A stretch of 46,709 bases of DNA from JBASRP01 sp044866075 (GTDB lineage Bacteria; Actinomycetota; AC-67), in the NCBI GenBank assembly GCA_044866075.1, contig JBIOTQ010000061.1:1-46709 (forward strand), written 5' to 3'. A program made the position numbers and the translations under genes. Shown here in pieces: positions 22,780-32,093 of this stretch. Numbering within the stretch: position 1 is the stretch's first letter; every line of letters begins with the position of its first letter. The notes below the pieces were generated by a model. The model was not told where the DNA came from. It searched no databases and was given only the letters and a program-made list of their open reading frames with translations.

Positions 22780-23793
22780 CTAGCCTTCCGGCGGGGTGAG
22801 CGCATTGCAGATCAGCGGCAGCGACCTGCTGTAGCGGAACTGGATGCTCATGTGCCCGGCGTCGAACTCCTCGTGGACGACCTCGAGTCCCTGATCGCGC
22901 ATGCCGGATGCCATCAGCCGGGTCCCGACGTCGAGGAACCACTCGTCCTTCGTCCCGCAGTCGAGATAGATCAGCGACATCTGCTTCAGCGCGTCGACGC
23001 GCTGAGGGATCATGCGCACCGGGTCGTGGGCCAGCCACCGCTCCCAGACGTCTTCGAGGAACGCACCGGTCTTCACGTCGAACGGCAGATCGAACCCGAG
23101 CTCCGTCCCGGGGTTCGGCGAGTAGCACGACGCCATCGCCAGCTCGTTCAACAGAGCCATGTAGTCACCGCTTCGTTCCGTGATCGTCTTGTACGTGTCG
23201 AGGAAGCGCTTGGGTTCCATGTTCTTGTGCCACAGGTACCGCATCGCGTGGGGGAACTCCGGGAGGTAGCAGTACTCGAACGCCGAGTCGCCGGAGTGAC
23301 AGGCGAACGCGGTGAAGACGTCGGGGAAGTCGACCGCCATCCGGAAGGATCCGTAGCCTCCCGACGATTTCCCGAACACGCCGCGCGCTTCGCGCTTCGG
23401 GATCGTGCGGTAGTTGGCGTCGACCCACTCGATCACTTCGTTTCCCGTGTATCGGCCGTACGGACCGGTGGCGTTCGAGTCGATGTACTGGCTGCCGCCG
23501 TACCGCGTCGCGCCGTCGGGCATGACGACGATGCACTCGCCCATCTCGCCGGAGTCGATCAGCGCGTCGAGACGCGCCGGAAGGTTCGGCTCGAACCAGT
23601 CCTCGTTCAGGTGCATGCGCCCGGTGCCGGTGAAGCCGACGATCGCGAGGATCAGCGGATAGCGGCGCGACGGCGCCTCATCGTAGGACGGCGGCAGGTA
23701 GACCGGAGTAACACGGTTAGCGGGGTCGCCGAGAGGATTTCCGGCGAGGAGCCGGCTTTCGAGGACCGGACGTTCCACGCGCCCGCGTTTCAC
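22780..23793 (-). CDS. Esterase of the enterochelin-esterase/esterase D type
   Basis: About 337 residues from GTG 23793 (GTG 23778 is an alternative; neither has a strong ribosome binding site). An alpha/beta hydrolase: VTPVYLPPSYDEA is the typical first strands, GVFGKSSGGYGSF carries the nucleophile Ser in G-x-S-x-G, and the C-terminal FDAGHMSIQFRY has the likely catalytic His. The GH-S-QFRYS end matches a family of putative esterases annotated next to enterochelin esterase. No signal peptide is visible, so cytoplasmic. The frame stays open another 134 codons upstream, but that part reads as non-coding. Confidence 0.82.
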   Translation of the reverse strand: MKRGRVERPVLESRLLAGNPLGDPANRVTPVYLPPSYDEAPSRRYPLILAIVGFTGTGRMHLNEDWFEPNLPARLDALIDSGEMGECIVVMPDGATRYGGSQYIDSNATGPYGRYTGNEVIEWVDANYRTIPKREARGVFGKSSGGYGSFRMAVDFPDVFTAFACHSGDSAFEYCYLPEFPHAMRYLWHKNMEPKRFLDTYKTITERSGDYMALLNELAMASCYSPNPGTELGFDLPFDVKTGAFLEDVWERWLAHDPVRMIPQRVDALKQMSLIYLDCGTKDEWFLDVGTRLMASGMRDQGLEVVHEEFDAGHMSIQFRYSRSLPLICNALTPPEG

Positions 23794-23900
23794 GGCGCGG
23801 GAGCCTACCAGCAGTTCCGAGGCTCCGGGCCGCGCGACCAGACCGTGAAAAAACACGGAACGGGAGCAGTCGAAGAATGGACTCGAAACACCCGAGAGGT

Positions 23901-23937
23901 TAGCCTCCCGCGCGAGGCGGAGGGGAGCCGCCTCGCG
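23901..23937 (+). promoter_or_regulatory. amtB -10-like box and strong leader hairpin
   Basis: TAGCCT (23901-23906) could be a -10 box. Just after it CGCGAGGCGG (23911-23920) pairs perfectly over 10 bp with CCGCCTCGCG (23928-23937) around a 7-base purine loop, so the hairpin would sit at the very 5' end of the amtB-glnK-glnD mRNA. There is no T tract. Confidence 0.4.
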
Positions 23938-23985
23938 AGCCGTCCGCCGGGCAGGCGCGGCCGCCGGCAAGACGGGAGGTGAGGC

Positions 23986-25299
23986 ATGCCCGATATCAAC
24001 GGCGCGGACACCGCGTGGATGCTCGCGTCGAGCGCGCTGGTCATGTTCATGACGCCTGGTCTGGCGTTGTTCTACGGCGGGCTCGTCCGAGCGAAGAACG
24101 TGCTCGGAACGATCATGCAATCGTTCTTCGCGCTCGGCCTCATCAGCGTCATCTGGATGGTGCTCGGCTATTCGTTGGGCTTCGGACCGGATCACGGGAA
24201 GTTCATCGGCGACTTCGAGTTCTTCGGGCTAAGGCACGTCGGCGCCGACCCGATCGGGTTCGCCCCGACGATCCCGCACACGACCTACATGATCTTTCAA
24301 ATGATGTTCGCGGTCATCACCCCCGCGCTCATCACCGGAGCGATCGCCGAGCGGATGCGGTTCCGCGGCTACGTGCTGTTCATGGCACTCTGGTCGCTGC
24401 TCGTCTACTCGCCGGTCGCGCACTGGGTCTGGGGCGGCGGCTGGCTGGGCTTCTTCGACGGGTCGCTGAAGGCTCTCGACTTCGCCGGCGGAACCGTGGT
24501 CCACATCAACGCCGGCGTCGCCGCGCTCGCGTGCATCCTGTACATGGGGAAGCGGCGCGGCTTCGGCCGTGAGGCCATGCACCCGCACAACATCCCGATG
24601 GTGATCACCGGTGCCGCCATCCTGTGGTTCGGGTGGTTCGGATTCAACGCCGGCTCGGCGCTCGCCAGCGGATCGCTCGCCTCGAGCGCGTTCGTCGCGA
24701 CGCACATCGCGACGGCCGCCGCGGTGATCGGGTGGATCATCCCGGAGTGGATCCGGAACAAGGCGCCGACGACCGTCGGCGCCGCGACGGGAGCCGTCGC
24801 CGGTCTCGTCGCGATCACGCCGGCGTCCGGCTACGTGCAACCGTGGGCCGCCCTGATCATCGGGTTCGCCGCGGGAGCGATCTGCTACGCCGCCGTGAGC
24901 CTGAAGCCGAAGATCGGCTACGACGACTCTCTCGACGTCGTCGGCGTGCACATGGTCGGCGGCATCGTCGGTGCATTGCTGACCGGCGTCTTCGCGACCG
25001 TGGCCATCAACTCGGCGGGGGCCGACGGGCTGGCGTACGGGAACGCCGCCCAGCTCGGCAAGCAGGCGATCGCCGTCGGAGCGACGCTCGGCTGGTCGTT
25101 CGTGGTCACGCTGATCATCTGCTGGATCACCGACAAGACCGTCGGGTTGCGTGTCACCGAGGACCAGGAGCTGCAAGGGCTCGACCTGTCGCAACACTCC
25201 GAGGCCGGGTATACCTTCATCGAAGTCGGAACGCTCGCGACGTCGCGGAGCGTGTCGGACGCGACATACGCCTCGCCGAGCGAGGAGGTCAACCGATGA
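23986..25299 (+). CDS. amtB: Ammonium transporter
   Basis: 437 residues with eleven predicted helices. Family marks include ALVMFMTPGLALFYGGLVR, the periplasmic-gate region, the twin-His pore (VYSPVAHWVWGGGWL for the first His, and DVVGVHMVGGIVGAL for the second) and the GWFGFNAGSAL segment. The C-terminal tail GLRVTEDQELQGLDLSQHSEAGY is the region that PII proteins contact. GGGAGGTG precedes the ATG. The stop overlaps glnK (ATGA), the usual amt-PII arrangement, so uptake is throttled by GlnK when nitrogen is plentiful. Confidence 0.97.
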   Translation: MPDINGADTAWMLASSALVMFMTPGLALFYGGLVRAKNVLGTIMQSFFALGLISVIWMVLGYSLGFGPDHGKFIGDFEFFGLRHVGADPIGFAPTIPHTTYMIFQMMFAVITPALITGAIAERMRFRGYVLFMALWSLLVYSPVAHWVWGGGWLGFFDGSLKALDFAGGTVVHINAGVAALACILYMGKRRGFGREAMHPHNIPMVITGAAILWFGWFGFNAGSALASGSLASSAFVATHIATAAAVIGWIIPEWIRNKAPTTVGAATGAVAGLVAITPASGYVQPWAALIIGFAAGAICYAAVSLKPKIGYDDSLDVVGVHMVGGIVGALLTGVFATVAINSAGADGLAYGNAAQLGKQAIAVGATLGWSFVVTLIICWITDKTVGLRVTEDQELQGLDLSQHSEAGYTFIEVGTLATSRSVSDATYASPSEEVNR

Positions 25300-25634
25300 A
25301 GCTGGTCACGGCGGTCGTCAAACCCTTCAAGCTCGAAGAAGTGAAGGAGGCGCTGCGCGGCGCCGGCGTGCAAGGCATGACGGTGACCGAAGTGCGCGGC
25401 TTCGGCCGGCAGCGCGGCCACACGGAGGTCTACCGCGGCGCCGAGTACCAGGTGGACTTCGTGCCGAAGGTGAAGATCGAGGTCCTCTGCGACGACGGCG
25501 AAGTCGACGGCGTGGTCGACGCGATCATGAAGTCGGCGCGCACCGGCAAGATCGGCGACGGAAAGATCTTCGTGACGCCGGCCGAACAAGTGCACCGCAT
25601 CCGGACGGGTGAAGCGGGGAGGGATGCCATCTAA
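25296..25634 (+). CDS. glnK: PII signal protein GlnK
   Basis: 112 residues of PII. The T-loop GAEYQVDFVPK carries Y51, the site modified in the family (uridylylated in proteobacteria, adenylylated in several actinobacteria). The B-loop and C-loop motifs TGKIGDGKIFV and VHRIRTGE are intact, so ATP and 2-oxoglutarate binding is expected. It overlaps amtB by 4 bases and glnD by 11. Confidence 0.97.
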   Translation: MKLVTAVVKPFKLEEVKEALRGAGVQGMTVTEVRGFGRQRGHTEVYRGAEYQVDFVPKVKIEVLCDDGEVDGVVDAIMKSARTGKIGDGKIFVTPAEQVHRIRTGEAGRDAI

Positions 25635-28161
25635 CGGCGGGAACGTCGCCGAACCGATCCGGATCCTCCGTGCCGAGCGGGAGCGCCTGAAGAGGGACCA
25701 CGAACAAGGGCTCTCGGGGCGCAAGCTGGTGCAGGCTCTGACCGCCGCGATGGACGCGGCGGTCAGAGCCGTCTGGAGCGAGGCCGTCGACGTTCCGGAC
25801 CGCATCGCGCTCGTTGCGCTCGGCGGCTACGGACGCGCCGAGCTGTCCCCGCACTCGGACGTCGACCTCATGGTCCTGCACGCGGCGCGCTCGATCGCGC
25901 CGGACGTCGGCAAACGCCTCTTCTACGAGCTGTGGGACGCAGGGTTCGCGGTCGGCCACGCGATCCGGACCGTCAAGGACTGCGTCCGGCTCGCGGCGTC
26001 GAACCTCGAGGCGGAGACGTCCTTCCTCGACGCCCGCTTCCTCGACGGAGACGAAATGATCTTCGAGGAGTTCCGCGCCGCGACGCTCAAGCAGACGCGC
26101 AAGCGCGGCGCGCGCTTCGTCGAGACCCTGCGCGCGGCGACCGCCGCGCGTCACCTCAAAGAAGGTTCGGCCTCGTACTTCCTAGAGCCGAACATCAAGG
26201 AGGGCGCCGGCGGGCTGCGCGACCGGGCGACGATCGGGTGGCTCGCGACTGCATTCGACACCGAGTCGGGACTCGCCGCCGATCCCGAACTGGAGTCGGC
26301 GACCGACGTGCTCCTGCGCGTCCGTACGCAGCTCCACTACATGACCGATCGGCGCGCCGACCTCCTGACGCTCCAGGTGCAGGACGCGGTCGCGGAGGCC
26401 CTCGGGTATGGGGGGAACGGCCTCCCTGCCGTCGACGCGTTCCTCCGCGATCTGTACGTCTCCGCGCGCCACGTCGGATACACGGCACGGTCGGCGCTCG
26501 CCGAGGTCGCCGGAGAGATCGCCCGCCGTCCCGCTCCCGTGCGCGACGCGTCGCCGGGGATCGAACTCTCGTTGACCGGCCTGCGCATATTCCACCGGCC
26601 CCCGATGACCGAGGTGCCGGACCTCCCAATGCGCGCTTTCGCGATCGCCGCGGCGGAGGACGTTCCCATCTCGATCGAGACGATGCTGTGGCTCCGTAGC
26701 ACCGCGTCGTCGGGGAGCCTGGAGTGGAACGACGCCACGCGCAGGGCGTTCTTCGAGATCCTCGGACGGGGCCGGCCGGGGCGTAGCGCGCTGGAAGCGA
26801 TGGATCACGCGGGGCTTCTGGTGCGCTACATCCCCGACTGGGAGGCGGTCCGCTGCCTGCCCCAGCACAACGTCTATCACCGGTTCACCGTCGACGTACA
26901 TCTGCTCACGGCCGTGCTGGAGGCGTGCCGGCTGGGCGACCCCGCGCCTGAGGGCCCCGACGCGCTCGCGCACGAAGTGTGGCGCGATCTCGCGGATCAC
27001 AAGCGCGTGCTCCTCGCGTGCCTGCTGCACGACATCGGGAAGGGTCGCGACGAGGATCACTCGATCCTCGGCGAGGAGGTGGCCGCCCGAATATGCGCGC
27101 GGATGCGGCTCGCGACCGAGATCGCCGACGACGTCGTGTGGCTCGTCCGCCATCACCTGCTGCTGTCCGACACCGCGATCCGGCGCGACACGAGCGACGA
27201 GAACCTCGTCGTCGAGACGGCCGCGTGGGTCGGCAGCGCCGAACGTCTCAAGATGCTGTACGTCCTCTCGGTGGCCGACGGACGCGCGACCGGACCGGCC
27301 GCGTGGAACCCGTGGAAGGCGACGCTCGTGGGCGAGCTCTTCACGAAGGTCCTGCGCGTGCTCGAGGAGGGCCGCCTCGTCGGCCCCGACGCGTCCGACC
27401 TGGTCAGCCTCCGGGCGACGGAACTCCGCGCCGCCCTCACGCGTCACCCCAAGGACGCCGTCGAGGCGCACCTTGCCGGGATGCCGCGCGCCTACTTTCT
27501 CGCGTTCCCGACCGACGCGCTGATCCGCCACTTCGCGCTCATGGCGTCGCCGCCCGACGGCGGCCCGGTGACCATCCACGTCGGGAAGACCGACGCCCCG
27601 GGCGTCTATGAGCTCGACGTCGTCGCGCCCGACCGGCCGGGACTGTTCAGTAAGGTGGCCGGCGGCCTCGCGCTGAACGGGGTCAACGTGCTCGCGGCCC
27701 AGATCTTCACGCGCGCGGACGGCGCGGCGCTCGAGGTCTTCCGCGTGAGCGGCGCGCACGAGGACGAGGTCGAGCCGGGCCGGTGGGACCGCGTGCGGGC
27801 CGATATCGGCGCCGCGATCGCCGGCAAACTCCCGCTGGACGAGAAGCTCGCGCAGAAGCGCGAGGTGTACGCGCGGCCGTCGAAGGGGAAGCGCGAGCCG
27901 CCGCGCGTGTTGATCGAGAACGCCGCGTCCGACTTCTTCACGCTCGTCGAGGTCCACGCCACCGACCGCGTCGGACTCCTCTATGCGATCACCGATGCGC
28001 TCTCGGACCTCGAGCTCGACATCCACTCGGCGCGGATCGCCACGTACGCGGAAGACGTGGTCGACGTTTTCTACGTGCGCGACGTCGTCGGGCAGAAGAT
28101 CGCCGATCCGGAGAGGACCCGCGAGATCGAACGAACCGTGCTCGCCCGGATCGGCGCCTAA
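25624..28161 (+). CDS. glnD: PII nucleotidyltransferase/removing enzyme GlnD
   Basis: About 845 residues from ATG 25624 (GTG 25609 is an alternative). The nucleotidyltransferase motif GGYGRAELSPHSDVDL is at 67-82, followed by the GlnD linker, an HD hydrolase domain (HDIGKGRDEDHS near 469) that removes the nucleotide, and two C-terminal ACT domains that sense glutamine (about 660-740 beginning VAPDRPGLFSKVAGGL, and about 775-845 beginning ATDRVGLLYAITDAL). All catalytic motifs look intact, so it should modify GlnK Y51. Whether the modification is UMP or AMP cannot be told from sequence. Confidence 0.95.
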   Translation: MPSNGGNVAEPIRILRAERERLKRDHEQGLSGRKLVQALTAAMDAAVRAVWSEAVDVPDRIALVALGGYGRAELSPHSDVDLMVLHAARSIAPDVGKRLFYELWDAGFAVGHAIRTVKDCVRLAASNLEAETSFLDARFLDGDEMIFEEFRAATLKQTRKRGARFVETLRAATAARHLKEGSASYFLEPNIKEGAGGLRDRATIGWLATAFDTESGLAADPELESATDVLLRVRTQLHYMTDRRADLLTLQVQDAVAEALGYGGNGLPAVDAFLRDLYVSARHVGYTARSALAEVAGEIARRPAPVRDASPGIELSLTGLRIFHRPPMTEVPDLPMRAFAIAAAEDVPISIETMLWLRSTASSGSLEWNDATRRAFFEILGRGRPGRSALEAMDHAGLLVRYIPDWEAVRCLPQHNVYHRFTVDVHLLTAVLEACRLGDPAPEGPDALAHEVWRDLADHKRVLLACLLHDIGKGRDEDHSILGEEVAARICARMRLATEIADDVVWLVRHHLLLSDTAIRRDTSDENLVVETAAWVGSAERLKMLYVLSVADGRATGPAAWNPWKATLVGELFTKVLRVLEEGRLVGPDASDLVSLRATELRAALTRHPKDAVEAHLAGMPRAYFLAFPTDALIRHFALMASPPDGGPVTIHVGKTDAPGVYELDVVAPDRPGLFSKVAGGLALNGVNVLAAQIFTRADGAALEVFRVSGAHEDEVEPGRWDRVRADIGAAIAGKLPLDEKLAQKREVYARPSKGKREPPRVLIENAASDFFTLVEVHATDRVGLLYAITDALSDLELDIHSARIATYAEDVVDVFYVRDVVGQKIADPERTREIERTVLARIGA

Positions 28162-28170
28162 CGCCGCGAA

Positions 28171-28176
28171 TATACT
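28171..28176 (+). promoter_or_regulatory. Probable -10 box of leaderless sirtuin gene
   Basis: TATACT ends 8 bases before the ATG at 28185; no ribosome binding site is present. Confidence 0.45.
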
Positions 28177-28184
28177 TCGCGTTC

Positions 28185-28937
28185 ATGCCCGACCTCGACG
28201 AGATCGCTTCCTGGATCCGCGACGCGAATCGCGTCGTCGTCTTGACCGGCGCCGGTATCTCGACGGAGTCCGGCATCCCCGATTTCCGAGGCCCCCAGGG
28301 CCTGTGGACCAAGAACCCGGAAGCCGAGAAGATGGCGACGCTGCAGTACTACATGTCCGATCGCGCGATCCGCGTGCGCGCGTGGAAGATGCGGACGGAT
28401 CGCGAGGACCTGAGCGCCGAGCCGAACCTCGGGCACCACGCGCTCGCCGACCTCGAAGCCAAGGGCAAGGTCCATACCCTCGTCACCCAGAACGTCGACG
28501 GTTTGCACCAGAAGGCCGGCTCGTCGCCCGACCGGATCGTCGAGATCCACGGCACGATGCGCGATGTGATGTGCATGTCGTGCGGCGAACGCGCGCCGAT
28601 GGAGCGCGCGCTCGACCGGGTGCGGGCCGGCGAGGAGGATCCCCCATGCCGGACCTGCGGAGGGATTCTCAAGTCCGCGACGATCTCGTTCGGCCAAAAC
28701 CTGATCCAGGAGGACCTGGAACGCTCCTACGACGCCGCGGCGGGGAGCGACCTCTTCCTTGCGGTGGGGACGTCGCTCGTCGTGTACCCCGTCGCCGACC
28801 TGCCGCGCGTCGCGCTGGAGGCCGGCGCCCGTCTCGTGATCCTCAACGCCGAAGAAACGCCGTACGACCGCGTGGCACACGCGGTCGTACGAGAACGCCT
28901 CGGAGACGTGCTTCCGAAGCTCGTCGCTCTCGTCTAG
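28185..28937 (+). CDS. Sir2-family NAD-dependent deacylase
   Basis: 250 residues. NAD-binding GAGIS (22-26), TESGIPDFRG, and TQNVDGLHQKAG (101-112); the catalytic His is H122 in EIHGTM. Four zinc Cys are at 130, 133, 155 and 158 (CMSC...CRTC). The later GTSLVVYP and ILNAEETPYD complete the Rossmann site. It would remove acyl groups from lysines of metabolic enzymes such as acyl-CoA synthetases. It lies 23 bases after glnD but has its own -10 box, and its stop codon abuts the stop of the convergent secreted-protein gene. Confidence 0.95.
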   Translation: MPDLDEIASWIRDANRVVVLTGAGISTESGIPDFRGPQGLWTKNPEAEKMATLQYYMSDRAIRVRAWKMRTDREDLSAEPNLGHHALADLEAKGKVHTLVTQNVDGLHQKAGSSPDRIVEIHGTMRDVMCMSCGERAPMERALDRVRAGEEDPPCRTCGGILKSATISFGQNLIQEDLERSYDAAAGSDLFLAVGTSLVVYPVADLPRVALEAGARLVILNAEETPYDRVAHAVVRERLGDVLPKLVALV

Positions 28938-29984
28938 CTACTCCGGGAGCTCGTCCGGACGGTGCTCCTTTTCCTGTCTCCGTCCGTCGAACGCGAAGCA
29001 CGACGACATGTCGACCGCGGTCGCCGGATCGGTCGGGAAGGTGATCGTTCCCGCCGGGATGAGCACGAATCCCACCATCGTTTCGCGGATGCTCCCGTTG
29101 GTCACGCGGACCGCGGTGTGTTCGCCACGTGTGAACGTCACATCGATGGTCGCATCACCGAGAGATTCGTCCGTGTCGAAGTCCCTCATCGGGATCGTTC
29201 CCGTGAAGGTTGTCTTCGACAGGCTGAGGCCGGAATTCGTCTCACCACCGATGGCGCGATCAGCCGTGAACAGGAACGCCTCACCACCAGTGGAGTCCTT
29301 CTCGGCCGAGGCCCCGAGGTTCATCGTGTAGGACTCGGTGGTGACGTCACACAGGACAAGGACCCCGCTCCGATTGAGAACGAACTGGCTCGGGTCCGTC
29401 TTTGTGATATCGATCGTCGTGTCGTGTCCGGCGCGGTCGGACGGTGCCCCTTCCGGCCCGATGCAGTCGGTGAGGTCGAACACCTTGCCGTCGTTGAGGG
29501 TCAGGGAACCGCTGACGCTGAAGAACTGGATTGTGCTCTTGTCGTGGATGTTCCGGTTTCCCTCTTTCGACTTGCCGCCAACGTCCTCGACGTCGGAGGT
29601 CGGGATGAGATCGACCGTGAACGACGCGTTGCCGACGGGATTGAAGTCACGATCCTCCATCAACAGCGTCCCTTCGAAATGGTAGTCGGTCCTCGTCACA
29701 TGCTGATCGGTGATGACCGACGAGGACCGGTATGTCGCTTCGCTTGTCTCCGGTGTCTCCGGGGGAACCCAGTACTCGACGGACGCCTCCGGCTCGTCGA
29801 ACTCCGGCGTGAATTCTTCGGCAGAGATCCGAACAACGCCGTCGGAAGTCCGGACGTCGCTGCAGACGAAACCGATCGACCGGCTGAAGAACCTGGTCGG
29901 CTTGTTGGCGGACGCCGGACCGGCCGTAATGAGGATCCCGGCGAGCGTCAGGAGACAAACGGCGAACGACAGGCGACGGATCAT
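28938..29984 (-). CDS. Secreted protein of unknown function
   Basis: 348 residues from ATG 29984, which follows GAGGGGG. A signal peptide (MIRRLSFAVCLLTLAGILITAGPASA) is cleaved near residue 26. The mature protein is rich in Asp, Thr and Ser with alternating-strand patterns and two similar stretches: about 35-180 and 185-340 each begin with a Cys-x-D segment (GFVCSDVRT and VLVLCDVTT) and contain a DRDFNPVGNASFTVD / DFDTDESLGDATIDV match, suggesting an internal duplication. Base composition is less GC-rich than the flanks. No family recognised. Confidence 0.72.
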   Translation of the reverse strand: MIRRLSFAVCLLTLAGILITAGPASANKPTRFFSRSIGFVCSDVRTSDGVVRISAEEFTPEFDEPEASVEYWVPPETPETSEATYRSSSVITDQHVTRTDYHFEGTLLMEDRDFNPVGNASFTVDLIPTSDVEDVGGKSKEGNRNIHDKSTIQFFSVSGSLTLNDGKVFDLTDCIGPEGAPSDRAGHDTTIDITKTDPSQFVLNRSGVLVLCDVTTESYTMNLGASAEKDSTGGEAFLFTADRAIGGETNSGLSLSKTTFTGTIPMRDFDTDESLGDATIDVTFTRGEHTAVRVTNGSIRETMVGFVLIPAGTITFPTDPATAVDMSSCFAFDGRRQEKEHRPDELPE

Positions 29985-30026
29985 CGCATCCCCCTCGTGC
30001 GAGGCTCCCTCGTGGGAGCGCGTGCG

Positions 30027-30032
30027 TATATA
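30027..30032 (-). promoter_or_regulatory. Possible -10 box of the secreted-protein gene
   Basis: Reading the minus strand, CTATATACG gives a TATATA hexamer about 45 bases before the ATG. No clear -35 partner. Confidence 0.35.
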
Positions 30033-30068
30033 GAAGCCGTGGCTCTTGTGAGGCGGCAGACTACCGGA

Positions 30069-30090
30069 GCACGAGCGAACGCGCTCGTGC
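30069..30090 (-). terminator. Hairpin downstream of the VWA gene
   Basis: GCACGAGCG (30069-30077) pairs perfectly with CGCTCGTGC (30082-30090) around AACG, about 40 bases past the VWA stop on the minus strand. A second longer-range pair, AGCGAACGC (30074-30082) with GCGTTCGCT (30111-30119), is an alternative fold. No T tract. Confidence 0.5.
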
Positions 30091-30128
30091 ACGAACGGGC
30101 AATATCGACGGCGTTCGCTTATGGATGG

Positions 30129-32087
30129 TTAAGCGCTCGAGCGCCGCTTCAGGTAGTCGCGCACCGCGAACTCGCCGAGCTCCTCGCCCTGGACGGCGAA
30201 AACGCGTCCCTCGACGACCTGCGCGAGACGGTCGATGAAACGGAACAAAGCGGGCGAGTCCTCGAGCATGAAGATGTTCATCGTCACCCCGGCGCGCGCC
30301 AGCCGCATCGCTTCCTTGTAGGTCTTCTCGAGCGTGTCGCGGCGCGGCGGCCACTGGAAGTACCACGGCGGATCGTGGTTCGGCCACAGGTGCGCTGTCG
30401 GCTCGCCGTCGGTCACCAAGAGGACTTGCTTCGTCGCCATCGGATGCTTCGCAAGCAGCCGCCCGGCGAGGTTGAACGCGTGCTCCATGTTCGTGCCGTA
30501 CTCGTGCTCCCAGCCCGCCTCGGCAAGCTCCTCCGGCTTCAGAACCCGAGCGAGCGCGCTGAAGCCGATGATGTAGAGCTGGTCTTCCGGGTACTTCGAC
30601 GCGATCAGCGAGTGCAGCGCCAGAGCCATGCGCTTCGCCGGCTCCCAGTTGCCGCGCATCGGCATCGAGAAGCTCATGTCCAGGAGCACCGCAGTTGCCG
30701 CCGTCGTGCGGTTCTCGGACTCGATCGCTTCGAAGTCGTCGGGGTGGAGCTTGACCGGGCCCTGGGTCGGTCCCTGGCGCAGCACGGCGTTGTGCACCGT
30801 GCGCTGCACGTCGATCGCGTACGGGTCGCCGAACACCCACGGGCGCGTCGCGCCGGTCGGCTCGCCCATCCCGCCTGCGTCTCGCGCGTCGTGCGTGCCG
30901 GGCCTGTCGACGGCCAAGCGATCGAAGATGCGGGCGAGCGAGCGCTCGCCGAGCTTCCGGACGCCGCGCGGCGTCAGCTTCAGCCGGCCGCCCTGGCGCG
31001 AGAGGAAGCCGGATTCTTCGAGCAACTTCTCTATCTGCCGTAGGCGCTGCACGTCCTTGACGGCGTCCTCGCCCAGCGTTCGCCGGAGCTTCTCGACGTC
31101 GACGTCCTGCAGCGGCGGCCCGGCGCGGTCGGAACGAAGCGCACGCTCGAGCTCTTCGTAATCGGCGAGGCGCTCGATCGCTTGCAAGCTCTCGTTCAGG
31201 CCGAGTGGCTGGTCGCCTTCCATCTGCACCGGCGTGTCCCAGTCCATCTCACCGAAAAGGTCGCGCAGCGACTCGGACAGGCGATCCACCTCGAACCGGA
31301 GATCGAGGTCGTCGAGCACCGACTCGGCGACCGCCATGAGCTCGGCGCGCTGCTCGGGCGAGAGGGACGCCATCAGCCGTCCCATGGCCGCCATCCGGCG
31401 CGCCAACGCTTCGAGGAGCTCGTCGAGCGTGCGCGGGTTCTCCGGGAAATAGTCGCCGAAGCGACGCATGAACTCGTCGAATTCGTCCTGCGACGGGCCG
31501 GTCCCGCGCCGGCGCGCTTCGAGCATGCGGTTGAGGTCGCCCATCATCTCCTTCATGCGCGCCATCTCTTCGGGCGACATGTTCTGCATCGCCGACGTGA
31601 GCTGGCGGAAGGCCGAACCGAGGACCTCTTGCCGCAGCCGCTCGAGGAGCTCCTGGAACTTCTGGCGCGCCTCCGGCGAGGCGAAGTCGTAGTTCTTCAA
31701 GCCGTTGATCTGACTCGCGGGGTCGGCCGGCAGGTCGTCGAGGTACCCCTCGCGCATCCTTGCTTCGGGATCGTCGACGCGTTCGGACAGCGCGTTGCGC
31801 TCGAGCTCGAGGATCTCCTCGAGCTCCTCGCGCACCTGCTCGAGCATGCCGTCGAGCTGTCCGCGCTCGCGTTCGCGCTGCCGTGCGCGGCGCAAGCGCT
31901 GCAGCAAGGAATCGAGGCCGCCGAAGCGACCTTGCATCCCGCGCCGCATCAGCTGGCGGATCGCTTGCGACGGATCGAGGCCGCCCAGGATGTCCTCGGA
32001 GAGCTCGTCGATGAGGGACTCGACGCTGGCGTCGTCGCCGATGGGCTCCTGCGATCCGTCCCAGCGGGCGTAGCGGTAGCCGCGCAC
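30129..32087 (-). CDS. VWA-domain protein, partner of MoxR-type ATPase
   Basis: 652 residues. The N-terminal two-thirds is helical and highly charged with coiled-coil-like Arg/Glu repeats (for example RLRRARQRERERGQLDGMLEQ near residues 64-84). The von Willebrand A domain is C-terminal (about 455-640) and has the metal-site motif DMSFSM (D-x-S-x-S), the Thr of EYGTNMEHA and VTDGEPTAHL. The arrangement is that of the ChlD-like partners of MoxR/ChlI-type ATPases. It starts with GTG 6 bases after the ATPase stop, so the two form an operon and probably a complex that remodels or loads a cofactor into a client protein; the client is unknown. Confidence 0.88.
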   Translation of the reverse strand: MRGYRYARWDGSQEPIGDDASVESLIDELSEDILGGLDPSQAIRQLMRRGMQGRFGGLDSLLQRLRRARQRERERGQLDGMLEQVREELEEILELERNALSERVDDPEARMREGYLDDLPADPASQINGLKNYDFASPEARQKFQELLERLRQEVLGSAFRQLTSAMQNMSPEEMARMKEMMGDLNRMLEARRRGTGPSQDEFDEFMRRFGDYFPENPRTLDELLEALARRMAAMGRLMASLSPEQRAELMAVAESVLDDLDLRFEVDRLSESLRDLFGEMDWDTPVQMEGDQPLGLNESLQAIERLADYEELERALRSDRAGPPLQDVDVEKLRRTLGEDAVKDVQRLRQIEKLLEESGFLSRQGGRLKLTPRGVRKLGERSLARIFDRLAVDRPGTHDARDAGGMGEPTGATRPWVFGDPYAIDVQRTVHNAVLRQGPTQGPVKLHPDDFEAIESENRTTAATAVLLDMSFSMPMRGNWEPAKRMALALHSLIASKYPEDQLYIIGFSALARVLKPEELAEAGWEHEYGTNMEHAFNLAGRLLAKHPMATKQVLLVTDGEPTAHLWPNHDPPWYFQWPPRRDTLEKTYKEAMRLARAGVTMNIFMLEDSPALFRFIDRLAQVVEGRVFAVQGEELGEFAVRDYLKRRSSA

Positions 32088-32093
32088 GACGGC

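Noticed and set aside
22773..22796. Terminator between the M15 and esterase genes
   Set aside because: Only a 5-bp AGGCT/AGCCT stem is present, too weak to call.
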